Source: Lichtheimia corymbifera B2541 (lineage: Eukaryota; Mucoromycota; Mucoromycetes; Mucorales; Lichtheimiaceae). From it: a DNA stretch of 64,000 bases. The notes under the pieces are model-generated. The model was given only the letters and a program-made list of their open reading frames with translations. It did no database searches and had not been told where the DNA came from. Positions 32,902 through 45,623 of the stretch are shown piece after piece (position 1 is the first letter of the stretch; each line of letters begins with the position of its first letter). The stretch covers positions 124,001 through 188,000 of the forward strand of contig JNEU01001032.1 of NCBI GenBank assembly GCA_000697475.1, written 5' to 3'. A program made the translations under genes and the position numbers.

Positions 32902-34325
32902 ATGTCTCCTGCGTCAAAAAGGTGTGTGTGTGTGTCATTCTTATTATCGTTCTCCCTTTATACCTCTCGTCACCACCATTTCTCCTCATTTGCTTTATTA
33001 CTGCGAAAATAAGACCTGTAGATGACTGATGTTGATGATCATGATTATTGCATCTTTTTCTTTTTTTTCTTTCATATGATGCGCATATTTACCCACAGCA
33101 ATGATGACATGCCACATCTTCCTCCCATCTCTGCTATTGATGAGTGCCTTCCCAACCGAACATGGCAACCGCCACCACCACCATCGTCATCTTCAGCAGC
33201 ACCATCACAACAATCATCACCATCCACATCATCTTATTCTTTAAACAGCAATAGCAATAGCAGCAGTACACAGTATCCACAGCAGCAATATACCACCACC
33301 ATCCCTTTACACCCACAAGCTACACGTGCGTGGACCATGTCTTCACGACAGCATGAGAATCAAGTGGCCAACCATCCCGATCTTCCTCAGGTAAAAGGAG
33401 AAATCGATGTTGTGGTGGTGGTGGTGGTGGTGGGAGAGTAGGACATATGCTTAGTAGTAGGCACGAGGCAATCCATATTCGGATAAAGCGGAAAAGAGAT
33501 ATGGGATAAAGAGAAAGGGAATGGGGGGGGGCTTGAGATACAGCTGATCTCAGACACAATTGAATCACCAGTGTGTGTGTACACAAACATTTTCCATTGA
33601 TTGATTTAGATCATCCATCATTGCCAGCACATTTGCGACAGCATTGCCCAACAAAGAAATCAAGATGTTGGCGATCCCAGACCATGGTTGGATGAATTGA
33701 TTGGTCGTGCTAATGAGATCCTCAATGCACTATTGAATTTACGCAAGCAGCAAGCCAGTTTGGTAAGTTTTTCCCTTTTTTTTTCCTTTTGCATGGAAAA
33801 CGACTAAAGGCGGTACATGTAGCCGGTTACAATTGCTAAAAGTAGTAGACCTGCCTCGCCAACACCAACATCCACTGTGATACCTTCATCATGGCAATCT
33901 CATTCGATCCATCGATTGCGTCAACAACGTAGACGAGGGGTGAGTTACATACATATTCTCGATGCCAAATCCTGTGTAGCCAAGCTTTGCTAATGCAACA
34001 CTATCCTTAAGAGGGTAACTGCCTTTCAGGGCCGGTGCCATTCCTGTAACATTTCAGAAACGCCCGAGTGGCGAAGGGGCCCGGATGGAGCGCGTACACT
34101 GTGCAATGCTTGTGGTTTACGTATGAAAGATATAATCGTCGATCCTTTTTTGTTTGCAATCCATCATTGATGCCTTTGTGTGTATATATAGATTATGCCA
34201 AGATTACTCGCAAGAAAGCAGCAGCAGCTGCTGCTGCTGCTGCAGCTACAGCTAATAGCCCTTCATCCTCCTCATCTCCATCATTATCATCCACCACGCA
34301 ACAACAACAACAACAACATCGGTGA
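32902..34325 (+). CDS. GATA-type zinc-finger transcription factor (WC-2-like finger)
   Basis: Six exons (32902-32921, 33099-33390, 33610-33762, 33823-33939, 34030-34120, 34192-34325) sum to 268 residues. The N-terminal half is Pro/Ser/Gln-rich and disordered. Residues about 105-155 form a helical segment ([35 protein letters not shown]). The single GATA finger is CHSC ... [20 protein letters not shown] followed by [12 protein letters not shown]2-C-X18-C-X2-C, closest to the class of fungal white-collar-2 fingers. The tail is a run of ten Ala, then Ser and Gln. No PAS domain is visible, so it is not a full WC-2. It should bind GATA sites in the nucleus. The last intron splits the finger from its basic tail. 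Confidence 0.85.
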
Positions 34326-34630
34326 TACATATTGTCAAGCCCACGTATACAAACATTTACATTTTGCACCATTCACACACATATATATACATACTAAAAG
34401 AAAAAACAACATAACAATCACGCATTCCAAACAAGACAAAGAAATCGCTCTCGCCCATCTTATTTTCCAATATGGCAAGAGTTCCCAGATGCACGATCCT
34501 TTATGAAACGAGAGAGAAGCGATAAACTTTATTTTGCTAAACATCGACAAAGAAAGGGAAAGGGAGGGGGTGGGAGTACATGCATGTTTCTCTTTTCTCT
34601 CTCTGTGTGTGTCTCACTCACTCCTTGAAC
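34326..34630. other. convergent 3' flanks of GATA factor and bromodomain genes
   Basis: About 300 bp with microsatellite DNA (CACACATATATATACATAC at 34375-34395; TCTCTCTGTGTGTGTCTC near 34600). No gene. Confidence 0.5.
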
Positions 34631-36993
34631 CTAATCAGCCATACTCTTTCGTCGATCCTTGGCAATGGTACTAGCTTTACGGGTATGCGACGTGGGCGGA
34701 GAATTGCTATCTGCCGTCTTGAAGAGCTTGATTTGTTCGGATACATCTTCTAGCATTTCCAGCGCCATTTGATACATCTCTGTACCTTCTCTGTTGTACA
34801 TGAGGGAATTGGCAAGCATCAATACAACATCACGTTCAAATTCCACTGTGGATTTGATTGCCTACAAGAGAGAGAGAGAGAGAGAGAATGAGCATACACA
34901 CCCCGTGTATTGAGAGAACCCAATCCCATTATATACTTACGCCTTCACGAATACGATTTTTGATAGCCTTAAGATCCATAGGATGCTTGATGATCTGATA
35001 ATACAAAGGTGCTGTAGCCTCCTTGATAGGATTCATAAACACGGCTCCATTCTTGTGATTGGCAATCTCCCGCCATAATAAATTGATGTTCTTTTGCCAT
35101 GATTTTTGTTGTCGTTGTTCATCTTTGTGTTTGCGAGTTGATCCCGTGGATGCTGTGGGAGTAGGTGCATTGCTTTCACTACCCGTCACGCTCTCTGTAT
35201 CTGCCATCGTACTTGAAGGGTGTGCTTCAGGTGATTTAGCATTGGATGCAGGTGTCTGAGCAGCCGAGGATGGTGTTGGAGAATCATGTTGTTGTGGTTG
35301 TGCTCGTCGCTGAGACTGACGTTCTTCCTCAGGTGACTCACCAGGAGTAGGTTGCGAAACAAGATCAGAAATGGCGGTTTCCGAGCTGTCTGGTTGTTGT
35401 TGTGTCACAGAACCATTCTCATTGTCCATGCGTGGTCGTTTATGTTCAACATCACCCGATATCTCTTCATCCGCTTTACGCTTCATATTCATGTCAACTT
35501 CATTCTCTTCCATTGGTGATGGCTGTGTAGTTGTATTATCTTGTTGTTCAATAGGTACATTGGATGATGGCTTTTCACTCGTTTGAGGAGGAGATGATGA
35601 TAATGATGATGATGGTTCTTGTACAGAAGCTGCTGTTGCTGCTGGTTGCTGTTGTTGTGTTGTATCCAATTCTTCCGCAGAATGGAAACTGTCTTCTGAT
35701 CCAGGTTGTCCAGATGGTGGTCGTGGTTCCATTTGAACTGGTAATGTTGGATGTGCTGTCATGTGTGGTTCGGCTGATAAAGCTTCCTTTGGTGTAGGCG
35801 CTAATACCATAGATGGCACATTGGCAGTTTCTTGTCGAGTATCACCATCAGGTCGTTGTATTTCATTTTGGGATGTTGTTGATTCGATGAGTGGTTGCGT
35901 ATCCATGGCAGCGGTAGTGTTGTCAACTGGTTGTTCTGCTGGTGGTTTGGAAGGTGATGGAGGTTTTGGTGATGGTGGTAATTGACTATCATCTGCTCCA
36001 GAGATGGTGGTGGTCGTCGTTTTAGGTGGTGGTGGTGATGTTGATGATAATGATGATGAAGGTTGTTGTGTGATGGGAATGGCTGATGGTGATGGCATAG
36101 AAGTGGGTACTTCAGCATTGGCATCAGTGCCTGCAACTACCTTTTCAAAAGTAGATATTTTTTGAGGTACCTCGGAAATCGGTTCTGCAGATGATGGTTG
36201 AAGCGTTGATGATGATTCGGAAGCTGTAACGATAGGCGATGATTCTGAAGGCTCTTTTTTGATCTCTTGCTCCTTTGATGCATTTGTCTCGCTCATTGAA
36301 GGTGTGGTAGTGTCATTAGTCGTATCCATTGGTTCTGCTTTCACTGTAGTAGTTGGTGCTGCATCCGCTTCTTGCATTGTTGTATCATTATCACGTGTCG
36401 GTGATGTAGTGGAAGAAGGTGCTGATGTTGTGTCTTGACGCCCGGCATTCGCAAGCAGTCGATCATCCCATTTCCCGGCTCGTATCTCTTCAATCTCGTG
36501 AGTGAGAGTGCTGTATTTGGCATTCGTTTCTTCCAAATCACGTTTCAGTTCACTGACACGTTGTGTATAGAGCTGCTTGGCCAACTTTACTACAGGTCGT
36601 TCCTTTTGCTGTAAACTAGTCTCATCCGTTGTCGACGTAGACGATCTACAAGTGCAATAAACGATTCACTCTTCAAATCAGTCGTCCATGTCTCCATTTA
36701 AAGTGCTGTTGTTCTTTGCTCACTTTTCTATTCCAAGATTCTCCAGCAGCCGTGTATATTCTTGTGAACAATGCTATCAATGCAATTCAATATGAGAAGA
36801 AAAGGAAACACTACTGGAATTTGTTTGTAGAATGGCTGGCTACCTCTTTATTGAAAAAGTCGGGTTGGCGATTGAGAAGCGAGTTCTGGTTGAGATTGCT
36901 TGCGATTTGGACCCAATCCTCTTCCCCCAGTTTGTAAACGGCTTGTGCAAGCATGAGTTTTTCCAACAATGTCCATTCGGCAGTGGTCGACAT
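34631..36993 (-). CDS. BRD8-like bromodomain protein, putative NuA4 acetyltransferase subunit
   Basis: Four exons (36993-36844, 36773-36724, 36645-34941, 34861-34631) sum to 711 residues. The N-terminus EWTLLEKLMLAQAVYKLGED, then WVQIASNL, RQPDFFNKEHCSQEYTRLLE matches the SANT-like start of human BRD8 (EWSVREKLCLA, PDWFSQKHC). A coiled coil follows (YTQRVSELKRDLEETNAKYS). Residues about 130-560 are a Ser/Pro/Thr/Gln-rich disordered stretch. The C-terminal bromodomain reads NLLWREIANHKNGAVFMNPI, APLYYQIIKHPMDLKAIKNR, then FERDVVLMLANSLMYNREG, with the acetyl-lysine-binding Asn in NSLMYN. This architecture fits Bdc1/BRD8, the bromodomain subunit of NuA4/TIP60 in nuclei. The disordered middle has heavily polarised codons, so frames on the other strand are shadows. 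Confidence 0.85.
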
Positions 36994-37818
36994 GCTGGAA
37001 AGTTGTATGAACGTTGGTAAAGACTAGTGTGGAGGGCCGTCGACGACAAGGCCAGTGCTAGCACCATCAAGAACACTCCGCCATACAAACCCCCGCTCGA
37101 TAAAATGATGTCACGTGCACCCCATCTATAGAGAATACGTCTTACAATAAAAGATTACACTGTTGATGTGTTCAATGAAGGCATTATTATGATTAGAAAG
37201 AGATGACCGCTTCTGTGTTGTCAAAGATAATAGTAACGCTATGATGAATGAATAAGCCCTAACCAGCTGCTTGACGTCTTCAACATCATCGTATTACATA
37301 GTGATTGGACTTGAAGCGAAAACAAGGGAAGCTGACATTGGTATCAAAGTTAAACATGGTTGTATTGGGTGATCGGCAACTTTGCTCCAAGCCGTTGTTC
37401 AATTCATGCCGTATTATGCGCTTCTTTTATTATAACGTACAAATAGAAGCTGGTAGAGGTACACTTTTTCGAGGAAGAGCTGGATTCTACACGTAATGAT
37501 GGCTTTATATCAACTTTCGGTTTACATAGTAGGGTTGTCATTGTAACCGACATGTTGTGGAAAGATATCCATAATTGGAGGATTACGTATTGCCTGTTGC
37601 TTCACGATAGCTCCACCGAGATGCAATGCAATGTTGAATACTCGAGTGAACGGCTTCTGTCAGACCATTTCACAACATGCCTATCGTCATCTTGATGCAT
37701 AATATGTACACGGCTTTGAAAGCCGATGTGATTCGAGGGCCATTGTGCCCAAGGCACTCAATTTAAATTCAACATCCAAGTACTGCATTGTCATTTGCCT
37801 TCTTTTTCTTTCATAATA
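36994..37818. other. intergenic, 0.8 kb, divergent promoters
   Basis: Lies between the starts of the bromodomain gene (minus) and a membrane protein gene (plus). No recognisable gene or repeat; short open frames only. Confidence 0.45.
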
Positions 37819-39060
37819 ATGATCCATAAGGCGGCTCTATTGGCTTTAGCATGGGATTTGATGGGTGTACAGGGTGAATGGCTGGCCGAGATCCCTGATG
37901 CACCACCTCGTTGGAAAAGCAAGCTTTTTGACATCCCCACTTGGATTGTGCCTATTGAAGGTAATCATGTAACTATCACCCTTACTAGCAACAAACGTAG
38001 ACTCACACTTTGAAAGATTACAATGCGGATGCCTTCGATACTACCACTGTTTTCTCTGTGGTAGCTATGGCAGGAGCATCAGCATACGCCATTTATCACA
38101 CATTTTGGATTTATTTGCCATCACAGCCATCTGGACGCAAGAGTGTGGGCCGTTTCAACCGATTGATCTTGGCATACTTGATTAGCACGCTTATTGCCAG
38201 TTTCACATTTGATCTCATGAATGCAGGCAAGATATGGGCTTCCTTTGGCGTACTTCACAACCTATTCGAGATTGCATTATTAGCAGGCATCTTTATCCGT
38301 CGATCGGATGTTAGGCAAGTCTTACATAGAAAGCGACATAAAGACGTAAACTCATGCATCCATATATATATACAGCGATTTCTTGTTTGTGCCTATTTGC
38401 TTCCTCTACTTGCTGGGAACAGCGTTTGCAGTGATTTGGTTGCCATGGCCACTGGATGCCCTATTCTTCAAGTATCAAGGTAACAAAGTTGAGGATATGT
38501 GCAATGGGATAAATGGGGTTGTTGACAACAATTAAAAGGATTGAGTACGGATCTTGCCTTGGGTCTTGACCTGTTCCGGCTTTATTTCCACAACCGAAGG
38601 ATTGCAAAACAGACCAACCTTGTCACCTATGTCACGGATCCAGAGGACGACAAGGTCAACGATGGTGAAGCTGCTGAAAAGAAGCAAAACAAGCGTCGAA
38701 TTCCTCCAGTGCATGTTCATATCCTTTTTATTGCAACAGCTGCCATGCTGCATTGGTTTGGCAATGCATTGGTAACAATGAGCAACCATTTTGTCATGTA
38801 AGTGTGGCACATACATAGCTGATGAATAGGGTACACATTAACTCTTATGGGATGATATCGTTGGTAGGTGGCTCATCTTTCAATTTCTTTATGCTGTTGC
38901 GTTTCCAATGTATGCCTATTATGTTGTCGTTGAGCCCAATGCAAGCAGGATTCATTGGTACAAGGTTGACTACTGCAAGGAATCACTGGTGGCAATTGTA
39001 TCCTTGGCCACGTGCGGTATCATCATTGCTATTGGCATTTTGAGCAGTGACCACGTCTAA
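37819..39060 (+). CDS. multi-pass membrane protein, unknown function
   Basis: Five exons (37819-37960, 38017-38314, 38376-38479, 38539-38797, 38868-39060) sum to 331 residues. Hydrophobic segments: MIHKAALLALAWDLMGV (signal or helix 1), VFSVVAMAGASAYAIYHTFW, LILAYLISTLIASFTFDLM, FGVLHNLFEIALLAGIFI, FLFVPICFLYLLGTAFAVIW, VHILFIATAAMLHWFGNALV, WLIFQFLYAVAFPMYAYYVV, VAIVSLATCGIIIAIGIL. A charged loop (DPEDDKVNDGEAAEKKQNKR) precedes helix 6. I recognise no family. Intron 2 (38315-38375, 61 nt) is GC-AG with donor GCAAGT; its removal joins RRSDV to SDFLFV in frame. Confidence 0.72.
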
Positions 39061-39198
39061 GGAATGATTCAACCGATAGTCACTGAGAATGGGGGTAATG
39101 AATTGCTTTTATAAAATATAATAATTGTAAAATCTACTTTTGGGCTCACTCATGCATATTACTGTGACTGAGGAGGGGATGGATGATATATGGAGTTT

Positions 39199-39789
39199 TC
39201 ATTGCTTGGAGGAAGGTGATGAAGAAGGGTAAAAAGAGGTGGGATGGTAATGCTGTTGCTGTTTAGTCGAATCCTGCATTTCCACGAACCCGTATCTATC
39301 GCCATGTTGCCCATCCAATAACAGCCGTCTAATGCTCGTGCCAAAGCGTCTGGCTAAATCCCATGGCATGCCAGCTGACATGCATAGCGGGAATAATCCT
39401 TGCATCAATCCTGGTTGTTGTTCACGTTGCTGCTGTATCCACTCTTGATTACGCATCCTGTCAATCGATGTTGTTGCTGCAGTCGTGTTGTTAGCATGGT
39501 GGTTCTTGTCCTTGGAGATCACTGACGATGTTTCTTCTTTCTTTGACAAATATGCGTCATCGTCGTTATCAGAATTTGGTGTTGCCGTATCGCATGCATA
39601 TGATGGCGGGTCGAGGTTTGGATACGGATCACAAGCTGCATCAGGAAGTTGATGATACGAGGTTCCATAGCCATAATAGTCTGTGGATAAAGCATCGTCA
39701 TGTTGCATAGAGTGCATGGTTAACGTTATGGCTGGACTCTGAAATGGATTTGGTGGATCATGATCGTCGTAATATCTCCTGTAAGACAT
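39199..39789 (-). CDS. unknown disordered protein, single exon
   Basis: 196 residues from one uninterrupted frame. The N-terminal half is Tyr/Asp/Pro-rich (YRRYYDDHDPPNPFQSP, YYGYGTSYHQLPDAACDPYP). The middle is Ser/Asn/Thr-rich. A more conserved-looking block sits near residues 115-165 (RNQEWIQQQREQQPGLMQGL, then AGMPWDLARRFGTSIRRLLL). The tail is Gln/His/Ser-rich. No known domain. The ordered block and the lack of stops over 590 bp support coding. It converges with the upstream membrane protein gene, 138 bp apart. Confidence 0.55.
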   Translation of the reverse strand: MSYRRYYDDHDPPNPFQSPAITLTMHSMQHDDALSTDYYGYGTSYHQLPDAACDPYPNLDPPSYACDTATPNSDNDDDAYLSKKEETSSVISKDKNHHANNTTAATTSIDRMRNQEWIQQQREQQPGLMQGLFPLCMSAGMPWDLARRFGTSIRRLLLDGQHGDRYGFVEMQDSTKQQQHYHPTSFYPSSSPSSKQ

Positions 39790-40210
39790 GGGAGTAAAAG
39801 AAGGGAAATCAAGAGAAAGAGAGAAAGAAGAGAATTACGCATACAGTGGTGAATAATAATGATGTTTGTATAGGGCAAGCTATACCACTTACCCCTGAAA
39901 CAAAGCAGCACTCTTTCTCATCCCACAAATTAAGGGGTGTGGAAGGCTACAAGAGTCTTGCTGTTGCAGCTGCAGGGTCACTCTGAGGATATCCGGAACA
40001 TGCATGTCACCCCCACCATTATTTACCACCACCAGTACCATGATCGAAGAAGCTGCTGTAACAGGATGTATATATGTGCATATAAATATATATATGTAAA
40101 AGTCTGTGCGTCATTTTTGTGTATGATGGGATATAACAAGGTGATAGTAATAGTCATATATAGACAAGGACGAGACCAGCTGCTTGGTGAATCAAAATGG
40201 TGTATCATTG
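39790..40210. other. intergenic, promoter of unknown protein and 3' flank of MADS gene
   Basis: AT-rich DNA with TATATATATG-type microsatellite at about 40068-40098. No gene seen. Confidence 0.45.
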
Positions 40211-41290
40211 TTACGAATGTGGATGTTGTTGTTGTTGTTGAGAGGGATTGGATAGACCTGAGCCAGCAGCAGTAGTAGGAGTACCACCATAATAGATGTT
40301 GTTGTAAGGATTGGTATTGTCGTACGGTGGCTGTGCAGTGGTGGGCAACTGATGTATGTTCTGGTGATGCATGTTGTACGATGATAATGGTGGTTGTGCT
40401 ATAGTCGATGATGAAGATGGTGGTGGAGTATTAAGAGGATACCTTGCCAATGGGATCGTTCGATAACCTGATACAGCCTGTGAAATTGGTCATTGTTAAG
40501 AGAAACGAGGTGATCACGAGGGAGGATAGCCATTATTACGTACACTGTTTGATGACCGTGGTGGTTGCTGAGATAATAAACCTGGTCCTTGATCATATAA
40601 GTGTTGTTGCTGATGGTTCCCGTGAGGAGCTGATGTATCACCCACGGCATTATTTACCGCGCTCGTGTTACTCTGGTCATGATAGAAAGATGAGAGACAC
40701 TCGTTAAGTATATACACTCACAAGGATATATGCAAGTCAATGTTACCATTGGTGGTGAATGTATTCCATATTCTTGGTCAGAAGGAGGAAGATCTGGAGC
40801 ATTGAGACAGGATTGAATAAGGCTCTTGCCCTCGGGCTTGGTAACCAACGGCTGCAATTTGGGAGTAGTAAATGTGTACACAAGCCCAGTTTCCGAGACA
40901 ACAAGCAATAATACTTGCGTACCAGTCAATGTGCTCAACTCGTATGCCTAAATAAACGGTCGTGAGCTGGTGGTATCCATGGATACGTTGTTGTTGTTGT
41001 TGCTGTGGATTTACCTTTTTCATCAAACCGGCTTTCCTTTTCGAAAAGGTGATATGTCGTTTGGACTTGTCTTGGATATATTCAATCTTGATCTTGCGTC
41101 TTCCAGCTGAGCGTTTGCCAGGCTTATCAAGATCTTCACTCGGATCGGATGCATTGTCTTCATTGATCGCTTCTTCTGGCGGCATAAAATTCGTCAATGG
41201 CGATGCACTCGTTGGCTGCAACATGTCATGTTCTGATTGCTGGTTCAAGCCAACACCAATTTGAAAAGGCTGTTGCTGTTCGTGCTCCAT
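40211..41290 (-). CDS. SRF/Mcm1-type MADS-box transcription factor
   Basis: Four exons (41290-41015, 40947-40747, 40672-40544, 40477-40211) sum to 290 residues. The first 55 residues are acidic and polar (EAINEDNASDPSEDLDKPGK). The MADS domain reads GRRKIKIEYIQDKSKRHITF, SKRKAGLMKKAYELSTLTGT, QVLLLVVSETGLVYTF. The SAM-like extension is TPKLQPLVTKPEGKSLIQSC then LNAPD. This matches SRF and yeast Mcm1 rather than the MEF2 class (KRHITFSKRKAGLMKKA and VYTFTTPKLQPL). The C-terminal third is Gln/Pro/Tyr-rich, probably an activation region. It should bind CArG boxes as a dimer. A splice acceptor-like CTGCAG lies just before the start, so a 5' UTR intron or a few more N-terminal residues are possible. 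Confidence 0.92.
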
Positions 41291-43403
41291 TTCATCAAAG
41301 AAGCCTGCAGGTAGAGTGGGAGAAAGGATAAAAAGGAAAGAGCAACGGCTGACTATGCACGACACAGCAGACCATGGATTCCACAAACTGGGGATCAAAA
41401 GGCCTTGTAGTACAATGACAAGACAAGGGTGTGTACTACTACTCCTCCTCTCATTATTGCACATCCCCGGGATCCCTCCAACAACCATGGTAGAACAATT
41501 GATTATGGCCCCAATTGAAAATAGTATCCTCCATTCGTGCTGATGAAGAAAATAAAAAGATTCCTTGCTATCCAATATATTATTGACTCTTGACGAAAGG
41601 AAAACCTGGCTCTAATGGAAGAAACTAGTAATGAGGCAGTGGTGGGTTTTGGTATTATCAGCACCATAGCAACCGATCAAAGTGTTCCTTTTGGTAGTAG
41701 TCAAGGAGGCGCACTCCCGTAAAGGCAAGTGTCAAAATCTCGATTATGAAACACCAGCTTATCAAACATGCAACACTCTGCTGCTGATGATAGGCGCGGC
41801 CTCCCTTTTTTTGGTGCAGATCGTTTCATATTTGGCTGCTTGGCACCGCTACTGATTAAAATGATCTGGAACGAACACCCTTCGACAACAAGATCTGCAA
41901 TGCACATCATCGTGCATCATTCTTTGCTCATATAAAGAAGGAATGAACCAATGAAATATCCCTTTGATTGCTTATCCTGGTGGTTGCGATACAGGATCTA
42001 TCCACTGCTATATTAGATATTTAAGCTACTGGAAATAAGCTTATAGAAACCGAGCTTCTGGTAGATTACATTTTAACCACAATGACCAGATTTAGGCGTA
42101 TCACAAGATCAAGCTAGCGCACACTGGTTGTTTTGGTATTGGGGAAACGTGCAAATACAATGACACGCTCTTGATATGATAAACCTCAGCAGAATTTTCT
42201 TTCATATTCGATCTCACCAGGCCACCCACGATACTTTTTTCGAGATCATTCAGCAACTGACTTTAATAGTTGTATGTCCCCCAATTCATCGATCACGTCT
42301 TCCCGACATGCATTCACACGCCAAAGATCTAGTCCCCGCCCATCGAACAAAGCGTACACGAATAATATTATTGACATGATGTTTCTCCACTTTAAATATG
42401 CTGCTTCATACAACCCCAAAGGCTGTGGTAAAAAACGGGGGATGTTAAGTGAAACAAAGATTGGGATGCAGAGAATACGTGAATATAAATGACGCTAATA
42501 GATGATGAGCCATCGTGGTCGGAAGGAGAAAAAGTAAGGTAGAAGAAGAAAAATAAAGGGGGGAGGAAAGGAGTATGCGTGTCATACAAGGCATGCATAA
42601 TCATGCCTACGTACCGACTAACCAAGCCTCATGCTTACCGCTTTAAAACACAGGCTCTCCTCAATTGGAGCAGGTTTTGATTTGATCTCAATTGCATCGA
42701 AATTTCCTAAAAGGGGTTGTGTGGATTGACGAATATGGGTGGTGGTGAGTGGCATTCCTTAGCATGTTTGTGAGTGGATGCAATTCAAAAAGCGGCAGTG
42801 ACCGGAAGACAAGAGGGGAGTGCGGGCCATTATCATCTCGAAAATTCCGCAACGTTACACCAAGACATTTTAGGAAATCCATACCAGTTTTTACACCAAG
42901 CAAAGCTAAGCTTAGAGCACCTGTCGCAAAAACCGATCTAGTTTCGTTGGCCCCGCCCCTCCATTCATTCCCTCAACGCACCCCCCATCAAAGCAACTTG
43001 CTGTCGTAAGACATGGCAGCAGCGCATACATGCATACATACATATATACTTGTGATATCAACAACAAGGCATTCAGAATAATGGTGGTGGATAATATACA
43101 AATGTGGAATATTTATCTTTCTTTTCGACATGGTTAAAAACCACCATGAGTCCCTTCTATAATGCACCGTAATCTCTCTTTCATTTTCGTTCTAGTCGTT
43201 TCTCATTGGCTATATGGAACATTGCTCTCAAGCTCGCTCACATTTATTCCGTTCACTTTAGCTAGTCCTCTCTCTCTCTTTCTCTCTTTCTTTTCCACTC
43301 ACTCACTCCACTCGCTCTCTCCACTCACTTGTTTTGCTTTTCTTTTTTCTCACCCTTCTTTCTCCTCCTTTTTTCTTTTCAACAACACATCCTTCACTGG
43401 TGT
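41291..43403. other. intergenic, 2.1 kb, divergent promoters of MADS and velvet genes
   Basis: No gene recognised. Contains TC-rich tracts just before the velvet start (CTCTCTCTCTTTCTCTCTTTC near 43267-43287), which suit a long pyrimidine-rich 5' UTR. Long intergenic spacing is common around developmental regulators. Short frames (for example plus 42749-43009) lack support. Confidence 0.45.
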
Positions 43404-45623
43404 ATGTCATCGGTTTCTTCGCGTGGAGACGACGTGGCGCGACAAACACACTCGCACTCACACTGGTCAGTGCTCAACAAAACACAATGGCGGTCCATTG
43501 GAGGAATGGCGTGTCTCATTTGCTTTTCTTTTAGGAATTTCGAGCTGATCATTCGTGAGCAGCCTGTCCATTCGCGCATGTGTGGTGTGGGTGAAAGGGG
43601 TAAAGTGCCGACTATGCCATGATCGTCTGACACATCTACCGCTCTTGATGCTGACATGTTTACATCCACTCGCTCCTACATATATCATCGACGCTTTTTT
43701 CGACATCCCACTAGTTGATCGACGACCCATTGATCCCCCTCCTATTGTACAACTCAAGATTGTAGGCCACGATACAACAAATATGATGGATAGGTACTGT
43801 AGCGTCGTAATCACAACATGTATTAAACAATGTTTCACTCATCAATCCTCCATTTGCCATTGCATATGTTTTAGCTTACAAGCCGTATCACCTTATATCT
43901 TTCTTGCTGCGGTACTTGTGCCTGCTGACCACACCGAGGCAGATGAAGGACCATTGCAAATCGACTTTCATCGCAGATTGATCATTGGACGCACCGTTTC
44001 ATCCTTATACCTGTTACGTGATCTCGACAACACGGAAGGTGCATTCTTTGTCTTTTCGGACATGTCGGTGCGTGCTGACGGTCGCTATCGGTTACGAATG
44101 TGCTTATTCGAAATGCAAGAGTAATATCGATCTCCAACAGTAGCGTTGTGGATTCTATCACACATTTACATGTTGCATTGATTGCTAATTCATTCTTTGC
44201 CATTGGTGCACCTTGCTGCAGATCAGCAGTTCGATATAGACAATCGGTCTTGACGGATCCATTCATAGTATATTCTGCAAAAAAGGTATTTGTAAATGTT
44301 TCCCCATAACAACATAGCTAATATCATGACGTCGTATAGTTTCCAGGAATGCATCTATCATGTCCTCTCGCATGCCATTTTGCCGAACAAGGTCTCAAGA
44401 TCCGTATACGAAAGGAGTCAAGGAAACGATCAATGCTCACTCTCCCCAGATCAGGCAACCAATCAACCGATGAGGGTGGGGGTAAGCAACGTGATTAGGG
44501 GTTGCTGCGATACTACAACGACATTCGATTCTCAATATGCACCAATAGGAAATGCTTCAAGGTCTAATACTAGCTCCCAAAAGAGATCGCCTCATACATC
44601 AGGAGTCCTGGAAGATACGCGTAAGCCAATGAGTAAGCAAGTAACGCGTGAAATATCTCACGATCGTACAGCAGAGGACGCATCATCGTCATCGGCAGCA
44701 GCATCCACTCCACCACCTTACCATTACGTCAATCGAAGTAACACTGAAGGTTCATATTCCACATGCCAAGAAGATCCAATACATGTTATGACCTAATCAA
44801 TTGCGTGTGTAGATCAAGGGATCAAAGCAACAGGGAATTTGCCACATCAAGGTAATCTACTACTTTGCCAATACACACACACATACACACACACAGCCTT
44901 ACATTTCCTTATTATCCAGCCTTTGATTCGCCTTCTGGTGGTGCAACTAGTAGTCAGCCGCCAAGTACAAGGGGGTCTTCGTCTCAACATCATGGATCAG
45001 CATTCATGGATACAACGACGACTAATCAGCAATCGACAACACAAGTTATGGATACAACTACGGCTCAACCCTATTGGACATTACCACCATTGTCATCATT
45101 CGAAAACAACCAGCATGCTTCAGGATCATCTCCATTATCTCAACATCTTTCAGAGCGGCATCATGCACCATCGTATTATAACTCAACGCAAGAACACCAG
45201 CAACAACGTTTCAATCCATCAATCCACCAGCATCACCATCAACATGCTTTATCATCGCGATCGTCACCTTCATCTACACAAGGTGGTGCTCTGCTAATCA
45301 ATCCTTCATTACATCCGCCAATTCATTATCGTGCACGATCATCATCACCAGGAACAGGACCTTCCACAGCACCACCACCACCACAACAACAACAACATAC
45401 AGCTGGTCCTCGAATCGAATGGAGATCCGAACGCCCAGAGCTCATTTTACATACATCAATACCTCGACGATCTAGTCATCCAGCAGATCGACAACAACAA
45501 CCTACCGTGCTTCCATCATTACGTGAACAATTAGAACGTATTGGCATGATGCCGCCCTCTTCCTCCTCCTCTTCCTCCTCCTCTTCTCGACATCATGGTG
45601 ACGATGAAAGGTGGAAATCATGA
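43404..45623 (+). CDS. velvet-domain developmental regulator
   Basis: Velvet proteins (VeA, VelB, VosA, VelC) are fungal DNA-binding factors controlling sporulation, light response and metabolism. About eight exons. Velvet signatures in order: NFELIIREQPVHSRMCGVGE; VDRRPIDPPPIVQLKIVG; SPYIFLAAVLVPAD; FFVFSDMSVRADGRYRLRMC, LFEMQ; SAVRYRQSVLTDPFIVYSAK; then FPGMHLSCPLACHFAEQGLK and IRIRKESRKR. The tail after the domain is long, Ser/Gln/His/Pro-rich and poorly conserved, through joined exons that keep frame (NTEDQGIKATGNLPHQAFD) to 45623. The start ATG at 43404 gives MSSVSSRGDDVARQTH before a 71-nt intron; that intron could also be read through in frame, so the N-terminus is uncertain. Subtype is not clear. 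Confidence 0.9.

Noticed and set aside
35059..36541. Open frames antisense to or overlapping the bromodomain gene
   Set aside because: Low-complexity Ser/Pro/Thr/Gln codons create shadow frames; splice phases support only the minus-strand model.
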